DNA from: Sesamum alatum
Taxonomy: Eukaryota > Streptophyta > Magnoliopsida > Lamiales > Pedaliaceae
Assembly: GCA_034509735.1 (NCBI GenBank)
Contig: JACGWO010000005.1
Coordinates: 29,542,479-29,606,478 of the forward strand
Length of the DNA: 64,000 nucleotides
Reading direction: 5' to 3'
This document shows, one piece after another, positions 35,991-47,940 of this stretch. A model generated the notes under the pieces. That model ran no database searches and was not told the DNA's origin. It was given only the letters and a program-made list of their open reading frames with translations. How positions within the stretch are numbered: the stretch's first letter is position 1; each line of letters opens with the position of its first letter. The translations under genes and the position numbers were made by a program.

Positions 35991-38900
35991 ATGTTAAGAC
36001 AGTTGAGGAAATGGATGTATGATCGAGACATCCTGGGTGTGACACCGGAAGTTTGAGGATGGTGTTACAACATTTTTAGAATGGGCCCAGTCTCAGCGTG
36101 CATATATGGACGGGGACAAGATTAAGTGTCCCTGCCGGAAGTGCAAAAACGAACGGTTCAAAACACCAGACGAGGTAAATTTTGATTTGTGTATGAAAGG
36201 GTTTATGCCAAAGTATTACAATTGGACTTCGCATGGTGAGGAGAGGGTGCAGGAATACTTTGAAGCATTGAAAGCGCCCCCTCTGCAGCAGCAGCAAACG
36301 CCACCCGTTCAGGAGGAGGGTAGTTCGCATTGGGGTAATGCGACTCAGATGGATTGGGCGCAGAGGATGGTATTCGATGCCGCCGGGCCGTCATTCTGAT
36401 CTTCGTACAACCAGGAGGGACCGACTGATGATGGTACTCGGTATTGTCCATCTGATGTGGGTCCTAGTTCATATTACGATTCGGGGCCCTATGATTATGT
36501 GTCTGGCTTGTCAGACCGTTTTTTTGATGTAGTTCATGTTGCGGACCAACCTTTGTGGAATGGCTGCACCACCTCTCAGTTGGCGTCAATTCCCTCTTTG
36601 GTGAATATCAAGGCCGAAGGGGGTTTTTCCGAGCATACATATGATCGGTTATGCCAGTGGGTTGATACTGTAATGCCCCGCGATCACACTTTTCCCGCCG
36701 ATTATTACAATACGAAGAAATTGATAAGAGAATTGGGTTTACCAGTTCAAAATATTGATGCTTGCAAAAACGGTTGCATGTTGTACTGGAAGGACGATAT
36801 TGATTTGGAATATTGCAAGTTCTGTGGAGACGCTAGGTACAAGCCCACCAGGGACAGAAATCCTAAACGCAAAAGTCCACGTATGCCATTCTTAGGTATC
36901 TACCGATTACCCCTCGGCTATAGAGGTTGTATGCGTCGGAGGTCACAGCAGAGCATATGACTTGGCATGCGAGTCATCAGACGGAGGAAGGATCCATGTG
37001 TCATCCATCGGATGCAGAGGCTTGGAAAGCATTTTGACCGGACGTATCCTGATTTTGCAGCTGAACCGAGGAATGTTAGACTTGGGTTGTGTACGGATGG
37101 GTTTGCACCGCACGATCAGTATGGTAAAACTTACTCATGTTGACCCGTGATACTTACACCGTACAATCTCCCACCGGAATGTGCATGAAGTCTGAGTATA
37201 TGTTCCTAACGATGGTGATCCCTGGCCCATCAAATCCCAAACGTCTTATCGATGTCTACTTGCAGCCGTTTGATCGAGAAGTTTGCAGAATTTATGGCAT
37301 GTGGGTGTACGTACGCACGATACTACGACAAACCAGGCATTCATGATGCATGCCGCATTGATGTGGACAGTGAACAACCTTCCTGCTTACGGTATGGCGT
37401 CTGGATGGAGTACCGCCGGTATTATGGGGTGTCCAGGTTGTATGGAGGACACACGGGCATTCTATTTACAGCACGGTCGGAAGGCATGCTATTTTGACTG
37501 CCACAGGCTAATTCCTACCACCGGGTCATCCTTATCGCAGGAACAAGAAAGCCTTCACTAAAAACCGAATGGAGAGGAAGGTTGCACGTCCGAGGCTGAC
37601 TGGAGAACAGATCCGAAACCGTGTCGATGCATTTAGTGTTGATGTCGAACAACCGTTGAGTGAACCAGAAGGCTACGGTGTCAACCATAAGTGGACGATG
37701 AAAAGCATATTCTGGGAGCTTGAATACTGGGGGGCGCATCTGATACGACACAATCTTGATGTCATGCATATTGAGAAGAATGTGTTCGATAATATATTTC
37801 AATACTGTGATGGACATCAAGGGAAAAACGAAGGACAATCTGAATGCACGGAAGGATCTGAAGATCATATGTAATCGGCCGGAGCTTGAGGTGGACGAAA
37901 GGAGACCGAACGTGATGCCCAAGGCGGTATATACACTGACGAAGGAGCAAAAGAAGAAGATATATGAGTGAATTCGTTGTCTTAGGTTCCTGATGGGTAT
38001 GCCTCTAACTTGGCCCGTTGCGTCGACCTGAAGGAGTTGAGGATGCACGGCATGAAGAGCCATGATTGTCATGTTTTCATGCAGAAATTGATTTCAGTTG
38101 CTTTCCGTGAAATGCTTCCAGAGCACGTGTGGGGGGGCCTTGACGGAAGTCAGCCTTCTATTCCAGATCCTATGCTCAACAATACTAAATGTGGCCGAGG
38201 TAAAAGAATTGGAAGATAGTGTAGCCGTCATCATGAGCAACCTCAAGAAAATTTTTCCTCCTTCCTTTTTCGACTCAATGGAGCATCTAATTGTTCACCT
38301 TCCATATGAGGCGCGCGTTGGGGGCCCCGTGCAATAACAGGTGAATGTACCCATTTGAAAGGTAATTAAATAATTAATACTATTAAATATATGCTTATTA
38401 TTTGCATTTTAATAAATTGTCATATGAATAGATTCCTACGCGATTTGAAGAAAAAAGGTGAAAAACAAAGCACACATCGAGGCATCAATTGTAGAGGCTT
38501 ATATTGTCGAAGAAATCGGACTTTTCTCGTCGCACTACTTCGAACCGCACATTCTGTGCAAGCGAAACAGACCCGGTCGGAACGATGATCTCACGAGCAA
38601 CGACGATCGAATTGTTCGGTCCATTTTTAATTACCCAGGCCGAGCAAGTGGAGCCTCGAAGAAGAGATGGCTGAGCGGGGAGGAACTTCATGCTATCGAG
38701 ACATACGTCTTGTGTAATTGTGAAGTAGTTGCACCGTACTATGAGTAAGTGTCTTATACAAACGTAATTATCTCGTACGAATCATTTCAATTTCAATTAC
38801 ATGTATATTTATAACTATCAGTTTTACTATAACAGGTCATTCCTGAATGAACTGTTCAAGCAACACAATTCGGAGGACCCGATAATTGATCAACTAGTGG

Positions 38901-39721
38901 TGACACAATTCAAGGATTGGTTCAAGGCTCATGTAAGTATCATCGATTTGTTGTAATACCGCGATATGCTCATGAATTTGTAATCAATTATTTGAATTGC
39001 TATATATATCATTAATTGCAGGTGAAACCCGAATTGAATCACACAAACGAGGATTTGTTGAAGTTGTATTATTGGGGGCCAAGAGCAAAAGTCACGACAT
39101 ACCCATCTTACTTCGTCAATGGCTTCAATTTCCACACTGAACGTCACAATGTTGGGAAGTCAACAATGAATTGTGGTGTTTGTGTCAAAAGCTCATCATA
39201 TACAGACACGGATTCTGACTTCTATGGAATTTTGGACGAGATAATTCAACTAGATTACCCACTAATCCCGAACATGCACATTGTACTGTTTAATTGTCGT
39301 TGGGTCGATCCGATCAGAGGCATGAAGATACACCCTCGTTATCACGTCGTTGATGTCAACTTCAAAAAAGCTCTACCAAAAAGAATGAACCATTCATACT
39401 GGCAACTAGCAGTACAAGTATACTACGCGGATTACCCGAGCATGAAGAAGGACAAAGTCGACTGGAAAGTTTTTTGCAAAATCAAGGCTCGAAGAGTTAT
39501 CGATGACTCCGCGATGGACCGAGGTCGCCTATCAGATGGATGAAGTCGTACCTAATCCAGATGTTGTAATAGATAACCAAACATTTGAACTGCATGATCC
39601 AACGGGAATACAATTGGTCGTTGATCATGGAGCAGGGCCATCGCGCTCGCCAGACAGTGAATCCGAAGATGAAGATGGAGATAGCTTTGACGAAGCTGAG
39701 TCCGATGAAGAGACTTTTTGA
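35991..39721 (+). pseudogene. TNP2-type CACTA transposase (Transposase_21, DUF4218, DUF4216), decayed
   Basis: Domains in order: the N-terminal zinc-binding-like CPCRKCKNERF motif (36130-36165); Transposase_21 with YWKDDIDLEYCKFCGD, TDGFAPHDQYGKTYS, ILTPYNLPPGMC and, across frames, SGWSTAGIMGCPGCMED and LQHGRKACYFDCHR (36780-37530); DUF4218 with MKSHDCHVFMQKL, FPPSFFDSMEHLIVHL and IEASIVEAYIVEEIGLF (38040-38745); and DUF4216 with TDSDFYGILDEIIQLDYP and FNCRWVD (39180-39320), ending in an acidic tail. Introns are predicted at 38362-38431, about 38749-38836 and 38933-39021. Damage: a one-base insertion near 36051, TGG changed to TGA near 36398, further frameshifts near 36890, 37030, 37290, 37820 and 38450, and a TGA near 37141. 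TNP2 is the cut-and-paste enzyme of the element; this copy cannot make it. Confidence 0.9.
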
Positions 39722-39765
39722 ATTTTCCAAAAAAAATTCTGTAATTTTTTTTATCACAGTTATTT

Positions 39766-40145
39766 GAGGTACAATATTTCAATAATTCAAATATGACGGA
39801 TAATTAAAAAAAATGAGGGAAATTTGAATTAGGAACGGTCCAAATTTATACTTACCGTCCCTATTTTGAGGTACAATATTTCAATATGGCGGCTAATTAA
39901 AAAAAATGAGGGAAATTTGAATTAGGAACGGCCCAAATTTATATGGACCGTTCTATTTGAGGTACAATATTTCAAATATGGTGGCTAATTTAAAAAATTG
40001 AGGGAAATTTGAATTAGGAACGGTCCAAATTTATACTTACCGTTCCTATTTGAGGTAAAATTTTCCAAATATGGCGGCTAATTAAAAAAAAATGAGGAAA
40101 ATTTGAATTAGGAACGGTTGGTGAAAACCTACGACCGTTCTAATC
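39766..40145 (+). repeat. Four tandem units of about 91-102 bp carrying the transposon end motif
   Basis: Units starting GAGGTACAATATTTC at 39766, 39868, 39959 and 40052 each contain GGCGGCTAATT (or a variant), GAGGGAAATTTGAATTAGGA and an inverted pair of GGAACGGTCC and ACCGTTCC. A fifth, diverged unit follows. They begin just after the TNP2 stop. Confidence 0.85.
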
Positions 40146-40867
40146 TATAGTCCAATATTTTCTTTTGGCGCCCAATGAAAAATTGGTGGGAAATTCAAAC
40201 TATTGGAACGGTAAGTTTAAACAAGACCGTTCCAGATTATAATAGGAACGGTACATACGTGAGTGCATTAAAATGACATCATCCTTTATAATAGGAACGG
40301 TAATGGGAACATGTCGTCTATTAGGTAATCGTTCCTAGTATTACAATTCCAACCAATTTGTCCGATATCTCAACATCCGTCAACCGGATCGACACCATTT
40401 TTTAACACGTACAAGGTTATGGATATGAATTGATGTCCAACAGTCGGATTTTCAATCAGTAACCCGGATTCAAGGATGCATCTATTTTTGTTACGATGAA
40501 TACTGATCGGATACGATAACTCGAGATCCGCACACCGAAATATTTCAAAACGACATATAATGTATTCTTTTGTATGTTATATCATATCTAACGGTCTGAT
40601 TGGAATTTTTGATGGTCTGATTATGCTGTGCAGTACAACAATATAGGATGCTAGTTACATCTGTGAAATACTAACAAAAAAAATATTTACAAATATACTT
40701 CATATTGTGAACGTGTGTCCTATTTTTTGAAAAATTATTATAGATTTTTATAATCTTTAAAACATCCAATTGTATACATTTATTTAATAAAATAAGTGTT
40801 CAGAACGTGTTTTTCTTAATTTATATTTATTATCTAAGAAGATAAAAAAAAAATAATTGCAATACAT

Positions 40868-41235
40868 ATAGGAACGGTAATGTATGAAAATAGGAACGGT
40901 AAACTAAATGCATGTCTAAAAACGACGTCGTTTCTTTAGTTAGGAACGGGGTTGGGAACACTTGTTGTATTATGTGACCGTTCCTATTAGTACAATTCCA
41001 AGTACTAAGTATTTGGAATTAATATAGGAACGGTAATTTTTAATTTAGGAACAGTCGGTATTGGGATCGGTTATGGGAATGGCTGTACTACCAAGTGACC
41101 GTTCCTATTTAGGTCAACATCATCAAAACGACATCGTAGTATGGCTAATACGACGTCGTTTTCTTTGGTTGGACCGGTAATAGGAAAAAACGGTCAGGGA
41201 AAATATGACCGTTCCAAAAAGTTATATAAATTAAA
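40868..41235 (+). promoter_or_regulatory. Central motif cluster and TATA box of the second gene (CACTA-3)
   Basis: Dense GGAACGGT/ACCGTTCC motifs, several AACGACGTCGTTT-type palindromes (near 40922, 41117 and 41151) and finally ACCGTTCC at about 41210-41217 lie directly before TTATATAAATT at 41221-41231. A CTCTC-rich leader follows. The arrangement matches CACTA-1. Confidence 0.6.
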
Positions 41236-42189
41236 CCCTTGGCTGAATTTTTCTCACTTTCTCCTCTCTCACTCTCTCTCTCTCTCAGAATCTGTCTCTC
41301 TGCCCCTTCAGTACTCCGCCTCCATCGCCGCCTCACATCCGCCTCCATAGCCGCCTCACATCCGTCTCCGTCGCCGCCTCACATCCGCCTCTGTCGCCGC
41401 CTCACTTACCGCCTCTCTCACTCCGCCGCCTCACATCCGCCTCTGTCGCGCCGTACATCCGCTCTCTCTGTCTCTTCGCCACCACCACCACCACCACCAC
41501 CCTCTCTCTCTGACTCTCGCCACCCCAACCCAACCAGCACTCACAGCCAGCCACCACCCCACTCAGGTTCTTCACTCCATTTCAGAAATTTTGCATAATT
41601 TCAGGCCATTTATGTAATTTCATAAATTTTTTGGTTATTTTCTATAGCTTATGTAAATTTTAGGATAACTTCTGTAATTTCTGTAGATTTTAGGTAATTT
41701 TCTGTAATGATATGTACATTTAAGGAATTTCTATTAAATTTCTACAATTTATGTTGTAATTTCTGTTAATTTCTTAAATGTTGGTTAATTTTTGTAATCT
41801 GTGTTGTAATTTTAGAAATTTTATGTAAATGTTGGTAATTTCAGAAAATTTGTGTAATTATGTAATGTTAGGGGTATGCAATTTTTGTGCATTGTGAATT
41901 TTCTATTTTTTTTTTTTTTGAATTTTCTGTAATTATTTCTGGAATTTTCTGTTTTTATTTGTGAATTTCTGTAATTATTAAAAAATTCAGAAAATAATTA
42001 GAAATTTAATATAATTATTAGAAAATAATGTTATGAAAAAATCTTAGAAAAATCGGAAAATAATGTTATGTAAAATTCTATACGAAACTGTTTTTAAAAA
42101 ATTGTATGTAATTTTTTGTAAATTTTTAAAAAAAATTGGGTAATTTTCTATGATATATGAAATTTCTGAAATTTGTTAATTTATGTAAT

Positions 42190-42480
42190 ACATAGGAATT
42201 TTTTAAAATCTGGAATTTTGAGATTTTTAAAAATCTGGAATTTTGAATTTTTTTAAAATCTGGAAATTTGAATTTTTTAAAATCTGGAATTTTGAATTTT
42301 TTAAAAATCTGGAATTTTGAATTTTTTAGAAATTTGGAATTTTTAATTTTTTTAAAATCTGGAAATTTGAATTTTTTTAAATCTGGAAATTTTGAATTTT
42401 TTTAAAATCTGGAATTTTGAATTTTTTTAAAAATCTGGAATTTTTAATTTTTTTAAAAATTTGGAAATTTGAATTTCAAA
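42190..42480 (+). repeat. AT-rich minisatellite of CACTA-3
   Basis: Tandem units with the core AAAATCTGGAATTTTGAATT correspond to the array at 1310-1590 in CACTA-1 and are partly homogenised to a different variant (GGAATTTTG rather than GGAAATTTG). 41600-42190 is rich in TTTCTGTAATTT phrases and holds no gene. Confidence 0.75.
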
Positions 42481-42659
42481 AAAATTCAATAATTAAGAAG
42501 TATGATAATTTGAAGGATTTAGTGCAATTTTAGGGTAAAATTATGGTATTTAGTATAAATATGTACAGTTGTAGAATTTAGTTTGCATATATATTAGAAT
42601 AAATTAGAAAAAAATTTTATTATTGAAATAAATTGATACTTACATGTATTTTTTAGATA

Positions 42660-44745
42660 ATGTCTGGTCGGGATTTTCCACCTCGAGGTGGTGGACGTGG
42701 CTGTGGTCGTGGTCGTGGCCGCAGTGAACCGGCTATACCGTCGGCCGGTGTTGCTTCCCAGGATGGGGAAGCAATGTTCCGACCACCACCACCACCACCA
42801 CCAGCAGCAGAGCAGGCACCCGCACCACCTGCGCCGGATCAACAGCCCGGTGCGTCTACCGCTGCGCCGGATCAACAGCCCGGACCATCCACTACTACAC
42901 CGGCGGTCGATCCGGCCCGTCCATGGGCTGCCCCACCACCACCACCCCACCCCCACCGGCCCCACCATTCCCACCACCATCCGCGCGCCAATACATCACA
43001 CTCGCCGATGCGAGGTACAATTTATATATATATATTTTTTTGTAATTTAAATGAATATTTTTATGTCATACTAATTATTTTATAATTTCAGTCGTGATCG
43101 GAAGATCCACGAGCGCATGTACGCAGTCGTGCGAGGACACTATCCCCATCCTTGGGGCAGTTTGCACAAGGTGCCGCCAGAGCACCAGCATTTCTGGTTT
43201 GAGAGTTTGAAGGTAACGGCAATTAATTTTTGTTTTTAAATATTTTAACAATCTAAGTTAATATATATTTATATATATATTTTTTTAGGGTTAATTACAC
43301 TTACACCCCCTCTGAGAATGTATAATTACACTTTCCCCCAAAAGTTTTGAAATTACACTTACACCCCCTCCGAAAATTCATTGTTTACACTTGACCCCAT
43401 CCGTTAGAGTTTGGACGAAAAAAGTTCACGTCAACAAAAATAATTACACAAATTTTCAATTTTTCCCATCATTTAACATTCTCATGTATATTTTTGTACT
43501 TATAAGAGGATAAGTGTAACGTATATGTATGGAGTGAGGTCAATATTATTATATTTTTTTCCTTATAAGTACAAAATTATTGCACGAGAATGTTAAATGA
43601 GAAGTAAAATTAAAAATTTATGTAATTATTTTTGTTGAAATGAACATTTTCCGCCCAAACTCTAACGGATGGGGATCAGGTGTAAACAGAGAATTTCGAA
43701 GGGGGTGTAAGTGTAATTTCAAAACTTTTTTGGGGGAAAGTGTAATTATACATTCTCAGAGGGGGTCTAAATGTAATTAACCCTATTTTTTAATACAGAT
43801 GACGTACTAGTGGGACGCCGACGACGAGTCGATGTTCAAGATCTTCCATGTTTGGGTAGGGAAGTTCCTGAGGAAGAAGTTCGTCCTCGCCAGACAGTCC
43901 CTGCAGAAGCCTCTATAGCTGCGAACGAGGTCTGGTGGCAGCTCCTCCTGTACTAGGATTCCCCGGAGTTCAAGCAGGAGTGCGAGAAGAACAAGGCAAA
44001 GACGGAACGCCAACCCGGCCGCATCCACTACTGTGTACCGCGGGGGATCTGTCTCCGTCGGTATGCACAAGCGAAAATTGGTAAGATATCTAATGTTATT
44101 TCAATTATTTATTACTATCAAATTAAAATTGTAATAACTGTTTCCCGTTTCTTTTTACAGGAGGAGCAACTCGACCGGCCAGTGAAGCAGATGGAGTTAT
44201 TCTCCAAATGCTACAAGAAGAAGGCCGACGGCGGCTGGAGCGGGTCGAGGGCAGCGGAGGTGGTGGTAAGTTGTAATTAATACATTCTACTTTATTTTTT
44301 TAAATATTTGAAAATTTCTAATTTATTGTAATTATTTTTGCAGGAGATATGTCAAAAGCTGATGGAGGATCATCAGTCTCAGGCCCTTGAGGATCCTGCT
44401 TCCGAATCAGAGGGCTCGGTGGCACAGACCGAGTAGCAGATGTGGCTCACTAGCGTCGGGGGCAATAACAAGGGCCGGGTATTTGGTCTTGGTTCTGAGG
44501 CCCTTGGTCTCAGCCAGACCGTTACCTCGCCATCACCACCGCCACCGCCAGCGCAAGCGCCCGCGCCAGAGCCAGCGCCTTCGTCAAACGTGGAGGGTCG
44601 GTTGGGCCGCCTCGAGGAGATGATGACGGACCTGATGGGCATGGTGTAGGACATGCAGACCAGTCGCTCCGGCGCTGGCCCGTCACGGCCTCCTAGAGAC
44701 CCCACCCTTCCAGACATTGCCGAGGTCGATGGGGACGAGGAGTAA
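42660..44745 (+). pseudogene. CACTA second gene (Transposase_24 type), decayed copy 3
   Basis: Exons: 42660-43014, 43092-43212, 43799-44080, 44161-44265 and 44344-44745. Exon 1 starts MSGRDFPPRGGGRGCGRGRG and is proline/alanine-rich, with a doubled PDQQPG segment (GAS and GPS variants). Exon 2 keeps DRKIHERMYAVVRGHYPHPW. Exon 3, the Transposase_24 core, has TGG changed to TAG at its fourth codon, a lost base near 43920 and another TAG near 43955. Exon 5 has TAG near 44433 and 44647. Splice sites are intact. The family is thought to bind element ends; its role here is inferred. Confidence 0.8.
43288..43783. mobile_element. Mutator-type MITE inside intron 2 of the CACTA-3 second gene
   Basis: The ends GGGTTAATTACACTTACACC and its complement GTGTAATTAACCC-type sequence form long inverted repeats of about 140 bp (including CTCTGAGAATGTATAATTAC and CCCCAAAAGTTTTGAAATTA). 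Flanks are ATTTTTTTA on the left and TATTTTTTAA on the right, a roughly 9-bp duplication blurred by a T run. CACTA-1 has the empty site near 2389-2405 (GTATTTTTTTAATACAG). Confidence 0.8.
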
Positions 44746-44929
44746 ATTATGTATTTTTCTTATTTTGATTTTTTGTAATCAAATCGGATAATATCCGTAT
44801 TTAATATAATTTTTATTTCTAAATTATGCATTTTTTCATATTTAAATATTAATTATATAATCAAAATATTATTAATAATTTAATTTATATTTAAATGATA
44901 AAAACTATTAATATAAAAAATAATAATAA

Positions 44930-45641
44930 TTCAGGAACGGTACTTTAGACGGTTATCAACGCAAAGTACCGTTCCTATATTTGACTTTTTCAAAAACTTA
45001 CCGTTCCCAATACCGATGAAATAACCATTCAAACTATACAAGTAAATCGTTCCTAAAGACGGAACCTACCGTGCCTACTTGTATTCTAAAATCAATTATT
45101 TTGTGGTTAGGCATTCGTTCTAAAGACAATACCAAAAATCGGTCCAAAATGGTATTCCAAAGTTAGAATGCTAAAACCGTTCCTAATGCTCGGGACAAAA
45201 TATATTCCAGCTGCCGGTCCTAATCTCTACAACTAACCGTTCCTACATGTATTCTAGACACCATGCTAAATTATATCTACAACATAAGGGGACTATTCCA
45301 AAAAATGTTCTAACGATCGTTCCTAATTGCGCGATTTAGTTTCGATGCTACCGTTCCTAATGTTTATAAAGTATTCCAAATGCAAAAATATAAATTTATA
45401 CGTACAAAGGTAATTAATTAGGAACGGTAGAACCATGTGGTGCCAAAAACCCTTCCCACATAGGAACGGTACCTTCGTTACCGTTCCTAATTATTAGGAT
45501 CGCCTCTTATTGCCACGGATAGCCTCCCCTTCCTCAACCGTTCCTAATTGCAGTCCAAAATGTTCAAGTGAAGTATTTACCGTTCCAAATAATAAAAAAA
45601 TCGTTCCTATTACCGTGTCAATTCCCGCTTTTTTTGTAGTG
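44930..45641 (+). repeat. Right subterminal repeat region and terminus of CACTA-3
   Basis: Dense ACCGTTCC/GGAACGGT motifs, aligned with 3530-4206 and 18775-19185. Confidence 0.85.
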
Positions 45642-46123
45642 TTGAATTTAACAACTTTTCAGATAAAAAAAAAATATTAGTATTTATCCAAAAGAATCTA
45701 ATCGATACTATACATTTATATAATTTTTACAAGTAAATGAAAAATATATTTATCCAATATATATGTTCTTATGTTATAGATAACAACCAATAGTTTTATC
45801 CACAAAAGAATTGTATTTTTCAAAAACTAATTAAATAGAGCTACAAGTAATTTTATTTTAAATATAAAAATAAGTAAATAATTAATACATTAAAAAATGA
45901 ACTAATTAGTAAGTATAAAAAATACCAAAGTATATTGAATACAAAAATGAATTTAAATTAATTTACTAACTATTTACCTAAAAAAAGGAGTGAATCTTTT
46001 GGATAAACAAATAATCGTATACTTATCTTAATTTAAATACAAGGTAAGTGACAATTTTTAAGTGGCAAAATAACTAAGTAAATAAAATTACAAATAATTC
46101 AAACTTTCAAAATAAAGTGAATA

Positions 46124-47473
46124 TCTATATATAATAAAACAGAATCATTGAGACTATCCACCTAAACGCCACGTATGCGCAGATGTGGATAGCCTCAATG
46201 AGCTCAATTCTGCTAAATGGAAGTTAACAATTTTTTATTAATGATAAAAACTATAGATATCTAAATATTATGTATATGGATAATAATATGAAAAAACTAT
46301 TGATAAGTTATATATAAAAAAAATATTATACTTATTAACGATATAATATTTCTTCTTTTATACTTATTAGTGTTTATCCAAAAAAATTCTAATCATCGTA
46401 GGGAGAATCTTCATGGTTATCAAATTAGAAAATTTAAATAATTTTGAAATTTTCATTGATGATACAGATAAATCAATTTTGTGAAATCTTATATACTATT
46501 GCCATTTCAAATTCGAAATTTGAAATTACTTAAGATAAAGTTGTAATATTATAAATAATGAGTCTGCAGAAGCAGCACAAAAGTAAATTATAAAATTGTG
46601 AAATCTTACGCTACACTAGCACGAAATTTTATCTTTCCACCTTCACATTTTTTTCCTTTACTTATATTTTAAGTGAGAATTTTTAAAATTTCACAGAATT
46701 ATTTTTTGAAATCGTCAGTGAAACCAATATGTACATATAGGTATTTCATATCAATGCTAATGCCAATGATTTATAATTCAATATCCATTAACAATTTCAA
46801 TGTTTATTCTGCATTTTAATTATGTATCAGTAAGATGCAATTTCTCTATTTTTGTTATTTTTTTGTAAATATCTAATATTATTAATTTTTTTTAAGTTAT
46901 TGCACTAAAAAAGTGCATTAATAAAAATAATTATTAATCAAGGACTATGGCATTTCAAAAATCATGAATCCCTCCTATTTGTCCTTATATTTTAATCATT
47001 TTAATTTTGAATTATTTATTAAATACTAATTTTATTTTAAAATTTAAATTATTTATATTATATATTTATTTATTATTAAAGAACATGTTTACTTGATGGT
47101 AGCTGTTTTTGAATTTTATTTTGCCACTTAATGAAATAAAGTATTAACTTTTTAGGCAATTAGTTATCTTATTTATTTTTATTTTGAAGCACATAAACAT
47201 TGTTCATTTTAAAGCACATATTCATTATTTACCTTTATCCAAAAGATTCACTTATTATTTTAGATAATTATTAGTTAGTTAAAAGTTTAATTTTATTTTT
47301 ATATTCAACACATGTTTGTATTTTGTATACTTATTAATTACTTTAACTTTAAAGTTTAGATTCTTTATTGTTTATTTATTTTTATATTTTAAATTTTAAA
47401 TTATTTATAAACTTATTTCTTTATTTTATTGAAAATATAATTCTCCCGTACCTTGGCACTGCGCACTAACTAG
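46124..47473 (+). mobile_element. Helitron candidate G
   Basis: It begins TCTATATATAATAAAACAGA after an A and ends CACTAACTAG before a T. A weak hairpin-like CCGTACCTTGGCACTGCG precedes the end. Its first 80 or so bases match the Helitron F start. It has no coding sequence; the body is AT-rich. 47474-47940 is intergenic, with A-rich runs. Confidence 0.45.
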
Positions 47474-47940
47474 TAATAATAATAAAATCAAATTCAAATA
47501 TACTTTTTAAAAATTTAATAAAAATTCAAATAATTTTTGAAACACTAATATCATCGATTCAATTCATTTAATAAATATCATGAAATAAAAAAAAGTGTCT
47601 TTATGTTAATTTGTTGCTCCAATTCTTTATAGAGTTTTGTCTTGGAATCCAAAAACCAAAAAAAAATTATAATTTAATACTGTCTGAAGATGTACTAACA
47701 GCTATTCAAGCTGAAAAATAATAATACAAAGAAACTCCATGCTCAATGTGGAATTAAATCAAGAGATCAACCATGATATGAGTAAATCAAAAAAAAAAAA
47801 GAGAAAAGAAAAGGAAAAGGACAAGACACTCTTCCAAATCCAAACAAAATAATACCACCAAATTTAAATTAATTTTGATGGGAATCCAACCAAAATTGGA
47901 CCCCAACAATTCTTTTTTCTTTTTTTTCCCCTAACATTCA

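Larger units (their letters stand above)
35090..45641 (+). mobile_element. CACTA copy 3, both termini present (10.55 kb)
   Basis: The left end is CACTACAAAAAAATGCGGGA at 35090; the right end is TTCCCGCTTTTTTTGTAGTG at 45641. Order: left subterminal GGAACGGT repeats, TNP2 promoter and leader intron, TNP2 pseudogene (35991-39721), a central motif cluster (39766-41232), the second gene (42660-44745) and right subterminal repeats (44930-45641). The flanking triplets are AAA and TTG, so a clear 3-bp duplication is not preserved. A Mutator-type MITE lies in an intron of the second gene. Both genes are broken, so it is not autonomous today. Confidence 0.92.
34992..46123 (+). mobile_element. Helitron candidate F, split by CACTA-3
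   Basis: TCTATATATAAAAAAACAGA at 34992 starts about 98 bases (including GAATCATTGAG and GCAGATGTGGATAG) that also open the sequence at 46124. CACTA-3 interrupts it at 35090 and similar sequence resumes at 45642 (ATTTATCCAAAAGAATC compares with GTTTATCCAAAAAAATTC near 46373). No 3' hairpin end was found before 46124, where the next candidate begins. Confidence 0.4.
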
